From JBCAXA01 sp039183535 (GTDB lineage: Bacteria; Pseudomonadota; Gammaproteobacteria; Steroidobacterales; Woeseiaceae), in NCBI GenBank assembly GCA_039183535.1, contig JBCDBO010000012.1:1-64000 (forward strand): DNA of 64,000 nt. Reading direction: 5' to 3'. The notes under the pieces were generated by a model. The model was not told where the DNA came from and searched no databases. It saw only the letters and a list, made by a program, of their open reading frames with translations. A program made the position numbers and the translations under genes. Below, piece after piece: positions 15,990 through 24,225 of the stretch. How positions within the stretch are numbered: position 1 is the stretch's first letter; each line of letters starts with the position of its first letter.

Positions 15990-17585
15990 ATGTCTGAGGC
16001 AGTAATGACAAACACCAGTACCGTTCTGGATGAGCTTCGCACGATCCTCGGCGACGAGGGTGTGGTTACCGACAGCGCGACGCTCGCATTGTACGGCCAT
16101 GACGTGTACCGAGCCGGCGAGCCACTGCTCGCCGTCTTACGACCGGCCAGTGCCGACGATGTGCAGGCGATCATGCCTGTTCTGGCGGCGTTCGACACGG
16201 ACGTTATCGCCCGTGGTGGTGGCATGTCGTACACCGATACCTACCTTGCGAAAAACGCTGGCGCGGTCATTATCGACTTGCAGCGTATGAACCGCGTGCT
16301 GGAGATCAACACGGACGATATGTACGTAACGGTGGAATGCGGCTGCACCTGGAAAGAACTGGCAGATGCACTACGGCCGCATGGCGTTCGAACCGGTTAT
16401 TGGGGCCCTTTGTCCGGCTTGCGCGCGACGATTGGCGGCGCCCTCTCACAAGGCTCGGTTTTCCTTGGCTCAGGGCAACATGGCTCGGCGGCCGATAATG
16501 TCCAGTCGCTCGATATCATCGATGCGAGCGGCACATTGATTCGTACGGGTTCGGCTGTAAACACCCATGCGAAACCGTTTTATCGCAACTACGGTCCTGA
16601 CCTGACCGGGTTGTTTACCGGTGACTGTGGGTCACTCGGTGTCAAAGTACGCGCGACGTTGCCGCTGAAGATGGCCGCCCCGGAAGCTCGATTCGCATCG
16701 TTCAGTTACGCAACCGCCGACGCGTTGCTAACGACGATGGCCGCGCTCGCGCGCGAAGAACTGGTGAGCGAGTGTTTCGCGTTCGATCCAGGGTTGCAGG
16801 CGCAACGGCTCAAGCGGGCCAGCTTGATGGAAGACGTCAAGTCATTGGCCAGGGTTGTGAAAGGCTCCGGGTCGATGCTCCGCGGACTCGGCGAGAGCGT
16901 GAAAATCGCCGCGGCCGGCAGGCGCTTTCTCGACGAAGCAGACTTTTCGATGCACATTAGTCTCGATGGTCGCAGCGCCGTCGATGCTGATGACAAACTG
17001 CGGCGCGTTCGCGAGATTGCCACCGAGCAAGGCAAAGAGGTCGAGAACACAATCCCGAAAGTGATGCGGGCAGATCCATTTGCGAACGTTAATTCAATGC
17101 TCGGCCCGAACGGCGAACGCTGGGCACCGGTACACGGACTCGTCCCGTTGAGCGATGCGCCGGCCGTCTACGCCGCCTGCGAAGCGGTCTTCGAACGGCA
17201 CGCCGACGCGATTGCTGCGACAGCCATCGACACGGGTGTCTTAATGTGCACCGTTAGCAGTAACGCAACATTGATCGAGCCGTGCTTGTATTGGCCGGAT
17301 ACGCGCCCGCTAATGCCGGCCGAAACGATGGACGCCGACTATCTCGCGAAGCTCGATTCTTACGAAGAAAATCCACAGGCACGCCGTCTGGTCGCAACCT
17401 TGCGCGAGGAGCTAACGAGCGTATTGAACGAAGCGGGAGCGACTCACTTTCAAATTGGTAAGTTCTATCCGTATCGAGACAGCGCCAACACCGGTGCGAT
17501 AGCACTTCTCGACGCCGTAAAGCGTCACGTTGACGCACGCGGCGGTCTAAATCCTGGCGCGCTCGGACTCGATAAAAACAAGTAA
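15990..17585 (+). CDS. FAD-linked oxidase (PCMH/GlcD-type)
   Basis: 531 residues. The N-terminal FAD-binding PCMH domain is clear: PASADDVQAIMPVLAAF, VIARGGGMSYTDTY, MYVTVECGCTWKELADAL, GGALSQGSVFLGSGQHG and DCGSLGVKVRATLPL. The C-terminal oxidase-type substrate domain ends in GGLNPGALGL, the usual LNPGK/LNPG signature. The family oxidises alpha-hydroxy acids, phenols or alditols with transfer to oxygen or an electron carrier. A strong AGGAGG site sits nine bases before the ATG. It is the last gene of the operon that begins at 13174. A distant relative is encoded at 54863. Substrate not predictable. Confidence 0.9.
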   Translation: MSEAVMTNTSTVLDELRTILGDEGVVTDSATLALYGHDVYRAGEPLLAVLRPASADDVQAIMPVLAAFDTDVIARGGGMSYTDTYLAKNAGAVIIDLQRMNRVLEINTDDMYVTVECGCTWKELADALRPHGVRTGYWGPLSGLRATIGGALSQGSVFLGSGQHGSAADNVQSLDIIDASGTLIRTGSAVNTHAKPFYRNYGPDLTGLFTGDCGSLGVKVRATLPLKMAAPEARFASFSYATADALLTTMAALAREELVSECFAFDPGLQAQRLKRASLMEDVKSLARVVKGSGSMLRGLGESVKIAAAGRRFLDEADFSMHISLDGRSAVDADDKLRRVREIATEQGKEVENTIPKVMRADPFANVNSMLGPNGERWAPVHGLVPLSDAPAVYAACEAVFERHADAIAATAIDTGVLMCTVSSNATLIEPCLYWPDTRPLMPAETMDADYLAKLDSYEENPQARRLVATLREELTSVLNEAGATHFQIGKFYPYRDSANTGAIALLDAVKRHVDARGGLNPGALGLDKNK

Positions 17586-17634
17586 GCAGCGAGCTACGCA
17601 TGACGATCGTGGGGCTGTTTGCTACCCTCGACGG

Positions 17635-18537
17635 ATGAGTCATTGGCGTGTAAACGGCTTACTGGTCGTTGTCGTTGGAATTGTCGCGTTGCTAGTGAGC
17701 ACGGCACCCTCGGCGCGGGCCAGCGAAATTGCCAAATTCATGCGTATCGATGTCGATGAGCAACGCGCGCCACGCGCATTGCAGGTGGCAGTACACCGCT
17801 ACCGCCGCGCCAATGACAAAGACGCCGCCTTCGTCGATCTCATCGGTGTCGTACACGTTGGCGAACGCGACTATTACCGTGAGCTGAATGCGTCGTTCCG
17901 CCAATACGACGCACTCCTCTACGAACTGGTAGCACCAAAAAATCATGGCTCCGTAGCCAATCGCGAGAAAAAAGCCGGACTGTTGTCGAGCGCGCAGATC
18001 GCGATGAAAGACTTACTTGGGCTGGAGTTTCAGCTCGATCATATCGAATACAGTGCCGGCAATTTCGTTCATGCCGACCTGTCGCCAATCGAGCTTCGCG
18101 CGAGTATGACTGAGCGCGGCGAGTCGCTGTACGTCTATTTTTGGCGAGCCATGTACGCCGGCATGGCGGACTACGCCAAAGACCCACTCGGGGTGCGCAC
18201 GTGGCAGTTAATCGGGGCGATGGCTAACCCCGACGACGAAGCGGGTATACGCCGTGCTTTCGCGGAAGAGCTGCTGCGTAGCGATGCCATGATCGATTCG
18301 TTCGCGGGTGAGAATGGCTCGGCGCTCATCGAGGCGCGTAACGAAAAAGCGATGCGCGTGTTCGATGCGACGTGGGACGAGGGCCACCATCGGGTTGGGA
18401 TTTTCTACGGCGCCGCGCATATGCCAGATTTTGTCGAACGGCTCGAAGCTCGCGGCTTCGTTGCCAGCGATACGCGTTGGCTCGATGCTTGGTCGCTGGT
18501 CGAGTCGGCTGAGGTAACAGAGCAATCCGACCGCTAA
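17635..18537 (+). CDS. Exported TraB/Tiki-superfamily-like protein
   Basis: 300 residues with a Sec signal (LLVVVVGIVALLVSTAPSARA). The mature protein begins with a strand-loop motif LIGVVHVGERDYYRELNASF, then YDALLYELVAP, FQLDHIEYSAGNFVHADLS, and near the end VGIFYGAAHMPDFVERLEARG. Two GxxH motifs (GVVH, GAAH) plus a conserved Glu in YELVA are the signature of the Tiki/TraB/EreA superfamily of putative metalloproteases or hydrolases, also seen in GumN-like proteins. Substrate is unknown in bacteria. It begins 49 bases after the FAD oxidase and may be separately expressed. Confidence 0.78.
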   Translation: MSHWRVNGLLVVVVGIVALLVSTAPSARASEIAKFMRIDVDEQRAPRALQVAVHRYRRANDKDAAFVDLIGVVHVGERDYYRELNASFRQYDALLYELVAPKNHGSVANREKKAGLLSSAQIAMKDLLGLEFQLDHIEYSAGNFVHADLSPIELRASMTERGESLYVYFWRAMYAGMADYAKDPLGVRTWQLIGAMANPDDEAGIRRAFAEELLRSDAMIDSFAGENGSALIEARNEKAMRVFDATWDEGHHRVGIFYGAAHMPDFVERLEARGFVASDTRWLDAWSLVESAEVTEQSDR

Positions 18538-18582
18538 GCCACCCTACGCGGCGCTTGGGACCGCAACAGCAACGGTAGCTAC

Positions 18583-19068
18583 TCAGTCGTTGTGCGCACG
18601 AGCGTCATCTGCGTCGATTACGCGCGGCTGATGCTCGATTGGAAAATTGACCGAATTGGCGATAAAGCACTCTTCCCTAGCACGCGTGTGCAGAGCAAGG
18701 GCTAGGTCGCGATCGTGACCCGTCGCGATTGTGGCAACGGGATTTAGCACGGCGCCGGTTATCCGTGTGATGCCATCGTCATCGCGTTCCATAGTCGCCG
18801 TTGCGGAGTCCGTATACGCAGTGACGACAATGCCCGCATCGGCGCACAGATGCAGATACCAAAGCTTGTGGCAGCCAGCAATCGATGCCAACAACAGCTC
18901 CTCGGGATTCCACCGATGGGCATCTCCCCGAAATGCAGGATCCGACGAACCAAGTAGCGATGGTTTATCGCCGCTGCTGACCGTGAAATCGCGCGAATAG
19001 CTGCGGTAGTCGACCGTTCCACGGCCGAGGTTGCCAGTCCAGGTCAGTGATAATGAATAGCGGTGCAT
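18583..19068 (-). CDS. OsmC-family peroxidase-like protein
   Basis: 161 residues. OsmC/Ohr fold with both redox cysteines: LLASIAGCHKLWYLHLC near residues 65-75 and REECFIANSVNFP near 132. The first half has the typical beta sheet (LTWTGNLGRGTVDYRSYSR, FTVSSGDKPSLLGSSDPAF). Such proteins reduce organic hydroperoxides using the Cys pair. Start is the ATG 31 bases after the LeuD-like stop on the same strand, so it is probably the third gene of the leuC-leuD transcript. That placement suggests protection from an oxidising step or a moonlighting hydrolase role in the pathway. Confidence 0.9.
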   Translation of the reverse strand: MHRYSLSLTWTGNLGRGTVDYRSYSRDFTVSSGDKPSLLGSSDPAFRGDAHRWNPEELLLASIAGCHKLWYLHLCADAGIVVTAYTDSATATMERDDDGITRITGAVLNPVATIATGHDRDLALALHTRAREECFIANSVNFPIEHQPRVIDADDARAHND

Positions 19069-19099
19069 CGCGACGGCCGTTTAAAGCGGTGTGCTTAGC

Positions 19100-19768
19100 T
19101 TACCGTTGTTTCTCATGACCGTACGGCACCGGCACGGCACCGTCCGTCAGATCGGCCCACGGCTCGTCGGCGTAGCGGGCCTCACGAAACGCAGCAATCT
19201 CGTCGGCGTAACGCAGCGTTAAGTCGATATCATCGGCACCGCTCAACAGTCGCTCGCGAACTTCGCTACTGATCGAGAAGTCGACCTCTCCGGCTGCTGT
19301 CACAATACGGCCAGCAGTAAGATCGACCGTCACGGTGAGCTTCTGCGGATCCGCCGCTGTTGCTGCCTCGATCGCGTCGATCGACGCTTCCGCTAATTCG
19401 ATCGCCAACAAACCGTTGCGATAGCAGTTGCGCTGAAAAATGGCGCCGAATGAAGGTGCGATAACAACCCGAATCCCGTAGTCGGTCAGCGCCCAGACCG
19501 CGTGCTCTCGCGACGAGCCGCAACCGAAGTTGGTCCCGCCAAGCAGAATCGTCGTTTCAGCATAAGCTGGCTGGTTGAGCACGAAATCCGGCACCAACGT
19601 GTCTTTATCGCGGCCGTTATCGGCGTAGCGCCAGGCGGCGAACATACCGATGCCGAGGCCGCTCTTCGACACCCGCTTCATTTCGCGGGATGGAATAATC
19701 GCATCGGTATCGATGTTGTCGCGCCGGAGCGGCGCAACGACACCATTGTGTACGCTAAACGGACGCAT
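19100..19768 (-). CDS. leuD: Aconitase-family hydratase small subunit (LeuD-like)
   Basis: 222 residues. Swivel domain of isopropylmalate isomerase type: RRDNIDTDAIIPSREMKRV at the start, ILLGGTNFGCGSSREHAVW and VIAPSFGAIFQRNCYRNGLL. It completes the active site of the LeuC-like subunit, whose gene it overlaps by 14 bases. Leucine genes leuA and leuB are absent nearby, and the pair sits in a catabolic region under the shared palindrome, so the natural substrate may be another branched dicarboxylate such as a citraconate- or dimethylmaleate-type acid. Family certain; the leucine role is doubtful. Confidence 0.88.
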   Translation of the reverse strand: MRPFSVHNGVVAPLRRDNIDTDAIIPSREMKRVSKSGLGIGMFAAWRYADNGRDKDTLVPDFVLNQPAYAETTILLGGTNFGCGSSREHAVWALTDYGIRVVIAPSFGAIFQRNCYRNGLLAIELAEASIDAIEAATAADPQKLTVTVDLTAGRIVTAAGEVDFSISSEVRERLLSGADDIDLTLRYADEIAAFREARYADEPWADLTDGAVPVPYGHEKQR

Positions 19769-21170
19769 GACCGACTCTCTCGGCGGCTTGGATGGACCCA
19801 ACGATAGCACTGGCTGCCACCGTAGCGGGGCTAGCCAGGTGCGTTCGAACGCCTGGCCCTTGGCGGCCCTCGAAGTTCCGGTTGGTTGTTGAAATCACAC
19901 GTTGCCCAGGCTCAAAGCCCTCACCACCGGCGTAGAAACACAACGAACAGCCTGATTCGCGCCATTCGAAACCGGCATCAATGAACACGCGATCGAGACC
20001 TTCCGCTTCGGCCGCACGTTTCGTTGTCGTCGATCCTGGCACGCAAATAGCCCGGACACCGGGGGCAACGCGGTGGCCCGCCACAACCTTGGCGGCCGTG
20101 CGTAAATCGGCGAGACGCGAATTTGTGCAAGAGCCAATGAACGCTGCGTCGATTGGCACGCCGACTAAGCGTTCACCGGGCGTGACCGCCATGTACGCCT
20201 GAGCGCGCTCAGCAGCGGCTTGTTCGGCCTGTGTCGGCAGACTCTGCGGTGCCGGAATAGGCTCGGCAACACCAATCGATTGGCCGGGACTCGTACCCCA
20301 ACTGACCATCGGCTGGCACGCACTGGCATCGATACGCAGCTCGTGGTCGAAGTGCGCATCGGTATCCGTACACAGCGATTGCCAATACCGCCGCGCGCGC
20401 AACGCGCTCGCGCCGCGGGGGGCATACGGTCGACCATCCAAGTAATCGAAGGTTCGCGAGTCTGGCGCGATGATGCCGGTGAATGCCGAGAACTCAACGG
20501 CCATGTTGCACAGCGTGAAACGACCGTTCATTGGCAGCGCACTAATGGCAGGCCCGGCAAACTCAATGGCGCAACCGCGACCACCGGCTGCGCCGTATCG
20601 CGCGATCAAGTGCAAGATAAGATCTTTGGCGGAGACGTCATCGCGTAACTGGCCATCGAACCACACACGCATCTGTTGTGGTCGACGGGTACGCAGCGTC
20701 TCGGTGGCGAGCGCGTGCTCGCAGTCGCTCGTGCCAATTCCCCACGCGAGTGTGCCAAGGGCACCGAGGGTACAGGTGTGCGAATCGGGACAAACCAGTG
20801 TCAGTCCTGGTAGCGCGATGCCTTGCTCAGCCGCAATCATGTGCGCAATGCCTTGCAACGGATCGTCAAGATCGAACAGACGGATACCCGCCTCGCGAGC
20901 GCCATGGCGCAACGAACGAATAAAATCGGTGCCACTCGGCATTAAGGTCGAATCGTTGCGGCCAGGGAAGGTATCGATAATATGGTCCATCGTCGCGAAT
21001 GCCGTGGCCACATTGGCGACCGCCCGATCGGCCTCGGCCAAACTGGCGAGCGCAATACTGCCCGTACGCTCGTGCATAAATACGCGATCGAGAAACAGCA
21101 ACGACGTTCGCTCGCCAAGCGAGCGGATTTCGTGCGTAGCCCAGATTTTGTCGAACAGGGTACGCGGCAT
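19755..21170 (-). CDS. leuC: Aconitase-family hydratase large subunit (LeuC-like)
   Basis: 471 residues from the ATG at 21170. Iron-sulphur dehydratase: KIWATHEIRSLGERTSLLF, LVCPDSHTCTLGALG, FIGSCTNSRLADLRTAAKV and the paired cluster ligands in ESGCSLCFYAGGEGFEPG. All three [4Fe-4S] cysteines are present. The usual LeuC motif EPGCSMCLAMN is changed to ESGCSLCFYAGG, and RTSLLFLDRVFMHERTG replaces the usual LLYIDRHLVHEVTSPQ-like stretch, so it sits away from biosynthetic LeuC. Divergent from the DUF3598-like gene across the palindrome at 21189. Likely a catabolic hydro-lyase. Confidence 0.88.
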   Translation of the reverse strand: MPRTLFDKIWATHEIRSLGERTSLLFLDRVFMHERTGSIALASLAEADRAVANVATAFATMDHIIDTFPGRNDSTLMPSGTDFIRSLRHGAREAGIRLFDLDDPLQGIAHMIAAEQGIALPGLTLVCPDSHTCTLGALGTLAWGIGTSDCEHALATETLRTRRPQQMRVWFDGQLRDDVSAKDLILHLIARYGAAGGRGCAIEFAGPAISALPMNGRFTLCNMAVEFSAFTGIIAPDSRTFDYLDGRPYAPRGASALRARRYWQSLCTDTDAHFDHELRIDASACQPMVSWGTSPGQSIGVAEPIPAPQSLPTQAEQAAAERAQAYMAVTPGERLVGVPIDAAFIGSCTNSRLADLRTAAKVVAGHRVAPGVRAICVPGSTTTKRAAEAEGLDRVFIDAGFEWRESGCSLCFYAGGEGFEPGQRVISTTNRNFEGRQGPGVRTHLASPATVAASAIVGSIQAAERVGHASV

Positions 21171-21188
21171 GCCTGGCCTGGCTCCCAA

Positions 21189-21211
21189 GTTGTTATAAGT
21201 TTATAATATTA
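21189..21211. promoter_or_regulatory. Palindromic operator, site B
   Basis: Left half GTTGTTATAAG followed by TTTATAATATTA, between the LeuC-like start (21170) and the GTG at 21246. The left eleven bases, plus two preceding A residues, are identical to site C at 36703, and the right half differs at a few positions. It overlaps a TATAAT that could be a -10 element for either direction. Identity of half-sites at two distant divergent promoters makes chance unlikely. Binding by the GntR protein is inferred. Confidence 0.6.
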
Positions 21212-21245
21212 GCACATTTACTCCCCGCCACTTGGAACCATCATC

Positions 21246-21755
21246 GTGAACGCGACATTAAAGGAAAAGATCCCGCTGATTGCTCGTAATGAAGGCGTAT
21301 GGGACGGTTATTACCGTTACTACAACGCCGCTGGCGACAAAGTCGATGAACATAAATCGCGCTTAATCTGCCGGTTTCCTACGCCTGACAGCTACCATCA
21401 AACCAACCACTACCATTGGTCAGACGGGCGCAGCGAGATCCGCGACTTTCCATCGAACGTTGAGAACGGCAAGCTCATTTTCTTTACCGACATTGAGGGT
21501 TGGGCCGCCGAGGTCGATCTTGACGAGGCGCGCCGGACGACGATGCTGCATTGGGTCCGAAAAAATGAGCCGGATCTGTATTTGTACGAAATGATCCAGA
21601 ACAGCGATTGTGGTCAGTACCGCGCTCGCGTTTGGCAGTGGTTTCGTGGCGGCCGCTTGTCGATGCGTACGTTGATTGATGAACAGCGTCGCGCCGACGA
21701 TTGGCGTCCGTACGACGAGCGTGAGTTTAGCTACGCCGAGATCGGCGACGCCTAA
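21246..21755 (+). CDS. DUF3598-like calycin-type protein, paralogue 1
   Basis: 169 residues from a GTG start. Motifs RNEGVWDGYYRYYNAAG, DEHKSRLICRFP, YHWSDGRSE, and near the end RVWQWFRGGRLSMRTLIDE. The same set (EGVWHGEY, DRHRSEVRCEFP, FTWDDGREE, RTWHWFEHG, KRTLCNER) occurs in the protein encoded at 32941-33390, so the two are clear paralogues. The pattern suits the DUF3598 / lipocalin-like beta barrels, which bind small hydrophobic ligands or act as lyase-like enzymes. Its promoter holds palindrome site B, shared with the LeuCD pair. Convergent stop overlap of four bases with the isochorismatase gene. Function unknown. Confidence 0.8.
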   Translation: MNATLKEKIPLIARNEGVWDGYYRYYNAAGDKVDEHKSRLICRFPTPDSYHQTNHYHWSDGRSEIRDFPSNVENGKLIFFTDIEGWAAEVDLDEARRTTMLHWVRKNEPDLYLYEMIQNSDCGQYRARVWQWFRGGRLSMRTLIDEQRRADDWRPYDEREFSYAEIGDA

Positions 21756-22378
21756 CTGAGCGAGCGTAAATAGGCAGCAGCGGCAGTCGCGTCGATGACC
21801 TCGGCGTATTTCGCCTGCATGTCGAACAGATTTGCCTCGTGCGGCGCGGGATGCCGATCGCCACACGCATCGCTAACAACCAGCGGTATGAAACCGCTTG
21901 AGACCGCATCGACACAAGTAGCGCGGATACATCCGCTGGTCGTTAAGCCGGTTAGGATGACGGTATCGATTCCGCGAGCGGTGAGCGTCGCTGCCAACGA
22001 TGTCCCAAAAAACGCACTCGGATACTGCTTCGATACGATGAGCTCGCCGTCGCGAGGTTCAAGCCCTCGGGGCCACGCACCCATCGGATTGCCAGCCTCA
22101 AAGAACTTAAGCGGGGCGACTTTTTCGAAGAAGCGGCCGCCGTTACCGGTACCAGGCTGGTACACGACATTGGTGTAGACAATGAAAACGCCGTTAGTAC
22201 GGGCGAGATCACAAAGCTCTAACGCGCATTGCAACTCCGCTTCAACGCCCGCGTATAACGGTGAGTCTTTCTCGAAATAGGCCTGGACGAAATCGATCAA
22301 TACCAACGCGGGGCGCTTACCCGGTTGCAAGGTCCCAGCAAATGCGCTGCTGTAGTTATCGCTGAGCGAGTCCGACAT
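21752..22378 (-). CDS. Isochorismatase-like cysteine hydrolase
   Basis: 208 residues. Alpha/beta hydrolase of the isochorismatase/N-carbamoylsarcosine amidase type with an intact triad: Asp in ALVLIDFVQAYF (near residue 27), Lys in IVSKQYPSAFFG, and nucleophile Cys in TGLTTSGCIRATCVDAVSSG, with the cis-peptide region just before it. Members cleave amides such as maleamate, nicotinamide or carbamoylsarcosine. The start ATG follows the GntR stop directly (TAAATG), so it is expressed with the regulator, the cupin and the 90-residue protein. An amidase role in the pathway is plausible; substrate unknown. Confidence 0.9.
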   Translation of the reverse strand: MSDSLSDNYSSAFAGTLQPGKRPALVLIDFVQAYFEKDSPLYAGVEAELQCALELCDLARTNGVFIVYTNVVYQPGTGNGGRFFEKVAPLKFFEAGNPMGAWPRGLEPRDGELIVSKQYPSAFFGTSLAATLTARGIDTVILTGLTTSGCIRATCVDAVSSGFIPLVVSDACGDRHPAPHEANLFDMQAKYAEVIDATAAAAYLRSLS

Positions 22379-23170
22379 TTACGTGTCTAACACCGTTTCC
22401 ATTCGATACAAAAACAAGTCTGGGTTGTACAAAGCGGTTAGCTTATCGAGCAGCTGACTCTCCTTGTCGTACGCGTAACGTGTCAACTTCAGCAAGGGCT
22501 TACCGGTACTAACACCGAGGCGTTGCGCGACGTCGGTATCGGCGCCCTCGGCACTTAAAAACTGCTCAACGCGAGCGAATTCAATTCCGTACCGCTTAAG
22601 AAGCTCGAGGCGCGGCGTTTTTTCGAGCTGCGCTTTCGTCAACCGTCGGTTAAAACCGCGAGTCCAGGTGACGTAGTGCGCAAACGGTACACCTTGTTTG
22701 CTTCGGACCCGGATCTGATGGCACAGCGTCTCGGCATCACCGGTGCGAAATTCGTCGGCAATCGCTGCGGGCGGCTGACTGAAGTCCAACTCGATCACCT
22801 CGACTTTGGTGTCGCGCCACATGTGATCGATGGACTGCATCAGCTCGGTGAGCGGTGCGTGCATCGTGTCCGGTTGATAACGATAGTCGACAAACGTACC
22901 GCGGCCTCGGTGGCGCGCGACCATCTTGCGCAACGCCAGCTCGTCCAAGGCGCGGCGCGCTGTTATTCGCGATACATCGAAGTTCGCTGCCAGCTCCTTC
23001 TCCGACGGCATTCGAGAACCGCGCGGCAGCTCGCCGGACGAAATGGCGTCGTGCAACATCGTGTAGAGCTGGTAGTACAGCGGTGTCGGCGACGACGGGT
23101 CGATCGAGCGTCGATTCAACCGATCGATCGCCGACCGCTTTTCGGTTTGCGAGCCGGTCTCGGACGGCAT
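22379..23170 (-). CDS. GntR-family regulator, HutC/UTRA subfamily
   Basis: 263 residues. Residues about 28-95 are the GntR winged helix: TPLYYQLYTMLHDAISSGEL, GSRMPSEKELAANFDVSRIT, ARRALDELALRKMVARHRG, GRGTFVD. The remainder is a UTRA ligand-binding domain (LCHQIRVRSKQGVPFAHYVT near the middle, PLLKLTRYAYDKESQLLD at the end). HutC-type regulators repress catabolic operons until a pathway metabolite binds. It is the only dedicated catabolic regulator in the 11-38 kb region and lies centrally among the three palindromes. A GACGGCGA/TCGCCGTC inverted repeat overlaps the end of the upstream cupin gene. Regulon assignment is inferred. Confidence 0.92.
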   Translation of the reverse strand: MPSETGSQTEKRSAIDRLNRRSIDPSSPTPLYYQLYTMLHDAISSGELPRGSRMPSEKELAANFDVSRITARRALDELALRKMVARHRGRGTFVDYRYQPDTMHAPLTELMQSIDHMWRDTKVEVIELDFSQPPAAIADEFRTGDAETLCHQIRVRSKQGVPFAHYVTWTRGFNRRLTKAQLEKTPRLELLKRYGIEFARVEQFLSAEGADTDVAQRLGVSTGKPLLKLTRYAYDKESQLLDKLTALYNPDLFLYRMETVLDT

Positions 23171-23193
23171 AGGCGAAGTCTCTTAGCCAACGA

Positions 23194-23211
23194 GACGGCG
23201 AGTTCGCCGTC
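23194..23211 (-). promoter_or_regulatory. Inverted repeat between cupin and gntR
   Basis: GACGGCGA then GT then TCGCCGTC, an 18-base inverted repeat spanning the stop of the cupin gene and the short gap before gntR. As RNA it forms a GC-rich stem-loop without a U-tract, so it could be a processing or attenuation site that sets the cupin:GntR ratio. No further support. Confidence 0.35.
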
Positions 23212-24215
23212 TAGTCGTCGTGATGATGATGTTTCCCACTTCGGTCGGCATCTAAAAAGCGAAAAACCTGTTTTGCCAACATCGCTGTCTGCGGATGCTC
23301 CAGATAATCGGGCGACTCAAAATCGCTCGGCAATGCAACCGCATCCGCTTGGCCGACGGGACCGTGCGGGTGATTGTGCCCGCCAGCCGCGGCGACCCAC
23401 TTAAACAACTGCGGGCGTTGCCGGTATAAGAAGGCGGCCGCGCGCTGCAGATTTTCGTCGGGATTGGTCCACGGGTTGAAGTGGAAATAATTGTGCAACT
23501 TAGAATCGGTGCGGCCGATGGCGATGCAACCGAGCTTGCAACGGAACGAACCGTGGTTGATGTACGGCGGCCGCCAGAAGTAGCCGCCTGTGGGCAAGTC
23601 GCCGAATTGCATCATCCAGCTGTCGCCCCAGATGTGGTAACTCTCTTCGGCGCAATCGTGATAGCTGATGTTGTCCTGCATAAACTCAGGCGACATCATG
23701 TACAAAAATGTCATCGCCTCAGTGAGCGGGTCGAAGCGCAACAATTTGATCATGCAGCCGGATGCAACCGATGGCGAGACAATCGAGCCCGAGCTCCACG
23801 GCGCATCGCCGTAGGCGTTGAGCGAGACGATACCGGCTGTTAGGGCAAGATCGTGGTGCGCGTCGGACTCTTCAAAGTGCGGCTCAGCATCGTTAAAGAA
23901 CAGCAGCGCCTCGCAACCATCGTCCACGTTGAGCACTGGCGTGCTAACGCCGGCGGGGACAAACAAATAGTGCCCCTCGGTCAGCGTTTGCTCGTCGTAA
24001 CGGGCACTACCGGTCAAGACAAACATTTCCCAATCGGAGTAACTGAGTCCGGGAGGTCGCGAAAAGCCGTTCTTGAAACGTACCTTGAGCGAGCAGGCGC
24101 CGGTGTCGACATCGAGGGACAACACTTTGTAATCGGTGCCAACGAAACCTGGCAGCTTGAAGGGCTTGTACGCATCGTTAAGCTCGACGAACGGTTCGAT
24201 ATGCGGTCTGGTCAT
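23211..24215 (-). CDS. Double-cupin protein with histidine-rich tail
   Basis: 334 residues, no signal. Two beta-barrel halves: the first has DWEMFVLTGSARYDEQTLTE then GHYLFVPAGVSTPVL; the second has MMSPEFMQDNISYHDCAEES followed by YHIWGDSWM, GGYFWRPPYINHGSF and a later LHNYFHFNPWTNP. The His/Glu spacing (EESYHIWGD, PPYINHG) fits metal-binding cupin motifs. The C-terminus carries GGHNHPHG and ends in GKHHHHDD, a natural His run. Metal-dependent dioxygenase, isomerase or lyase are all possible. It has a strong AAGGGGG ribosome site and lies 10 bases after the 90-residue gene, upstream of gntR. I do not recognise a characterised relative. Confidence 0.8.
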   Translation of the reverse strand: MTRPHIEPFVELNDAYKPFKLPGFVGTDYKVLSLDVDTGACSLKVRFKNGFSRPPGLSYSDWEMFVLTGSARYDEQTLTEGHYLFVPAGVSTPVLNVDDGCEALLFFNDAEPHFEESDAHHDLALTAGIVSLNAYGDAPWSSGSIVSPSVASGCMIKLLRFDPLTEAMTFLYMMSPEFMQDNISYHDCAEESYHIWGDSWMMQFGDLPTGGYFWRPPYINHGSFRCKLGCIAIGRTDSKLHNYFHFNPWTNPDENLQRAAAFLYRQRPQLFKWVAAAGGHNHPHGPVGQADAVALPSDFESPDYLEHPQTAMLAKQVFRFLDADRSGKHHHHDD

Positions 24216-24225
24216 GGTGGCCCCC

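Noticed and set aside
20470..21198. 242-residue open frame antisense to leuC
   Set aside because: No domain; shadow of a strong coding frame with conserved cluster ligands.
23194..23211. Intrinsic terminator before gntR
   Set aside because: Stem is strong but no U-run follows, and the downstream genes look co-transcribed; kept only as an inverted repeat.
22676..23404. 242-residue open frame antisense to gntR and cupin
   Set aside because: Crosses two real genes, Arg-rich, no similarity visible.
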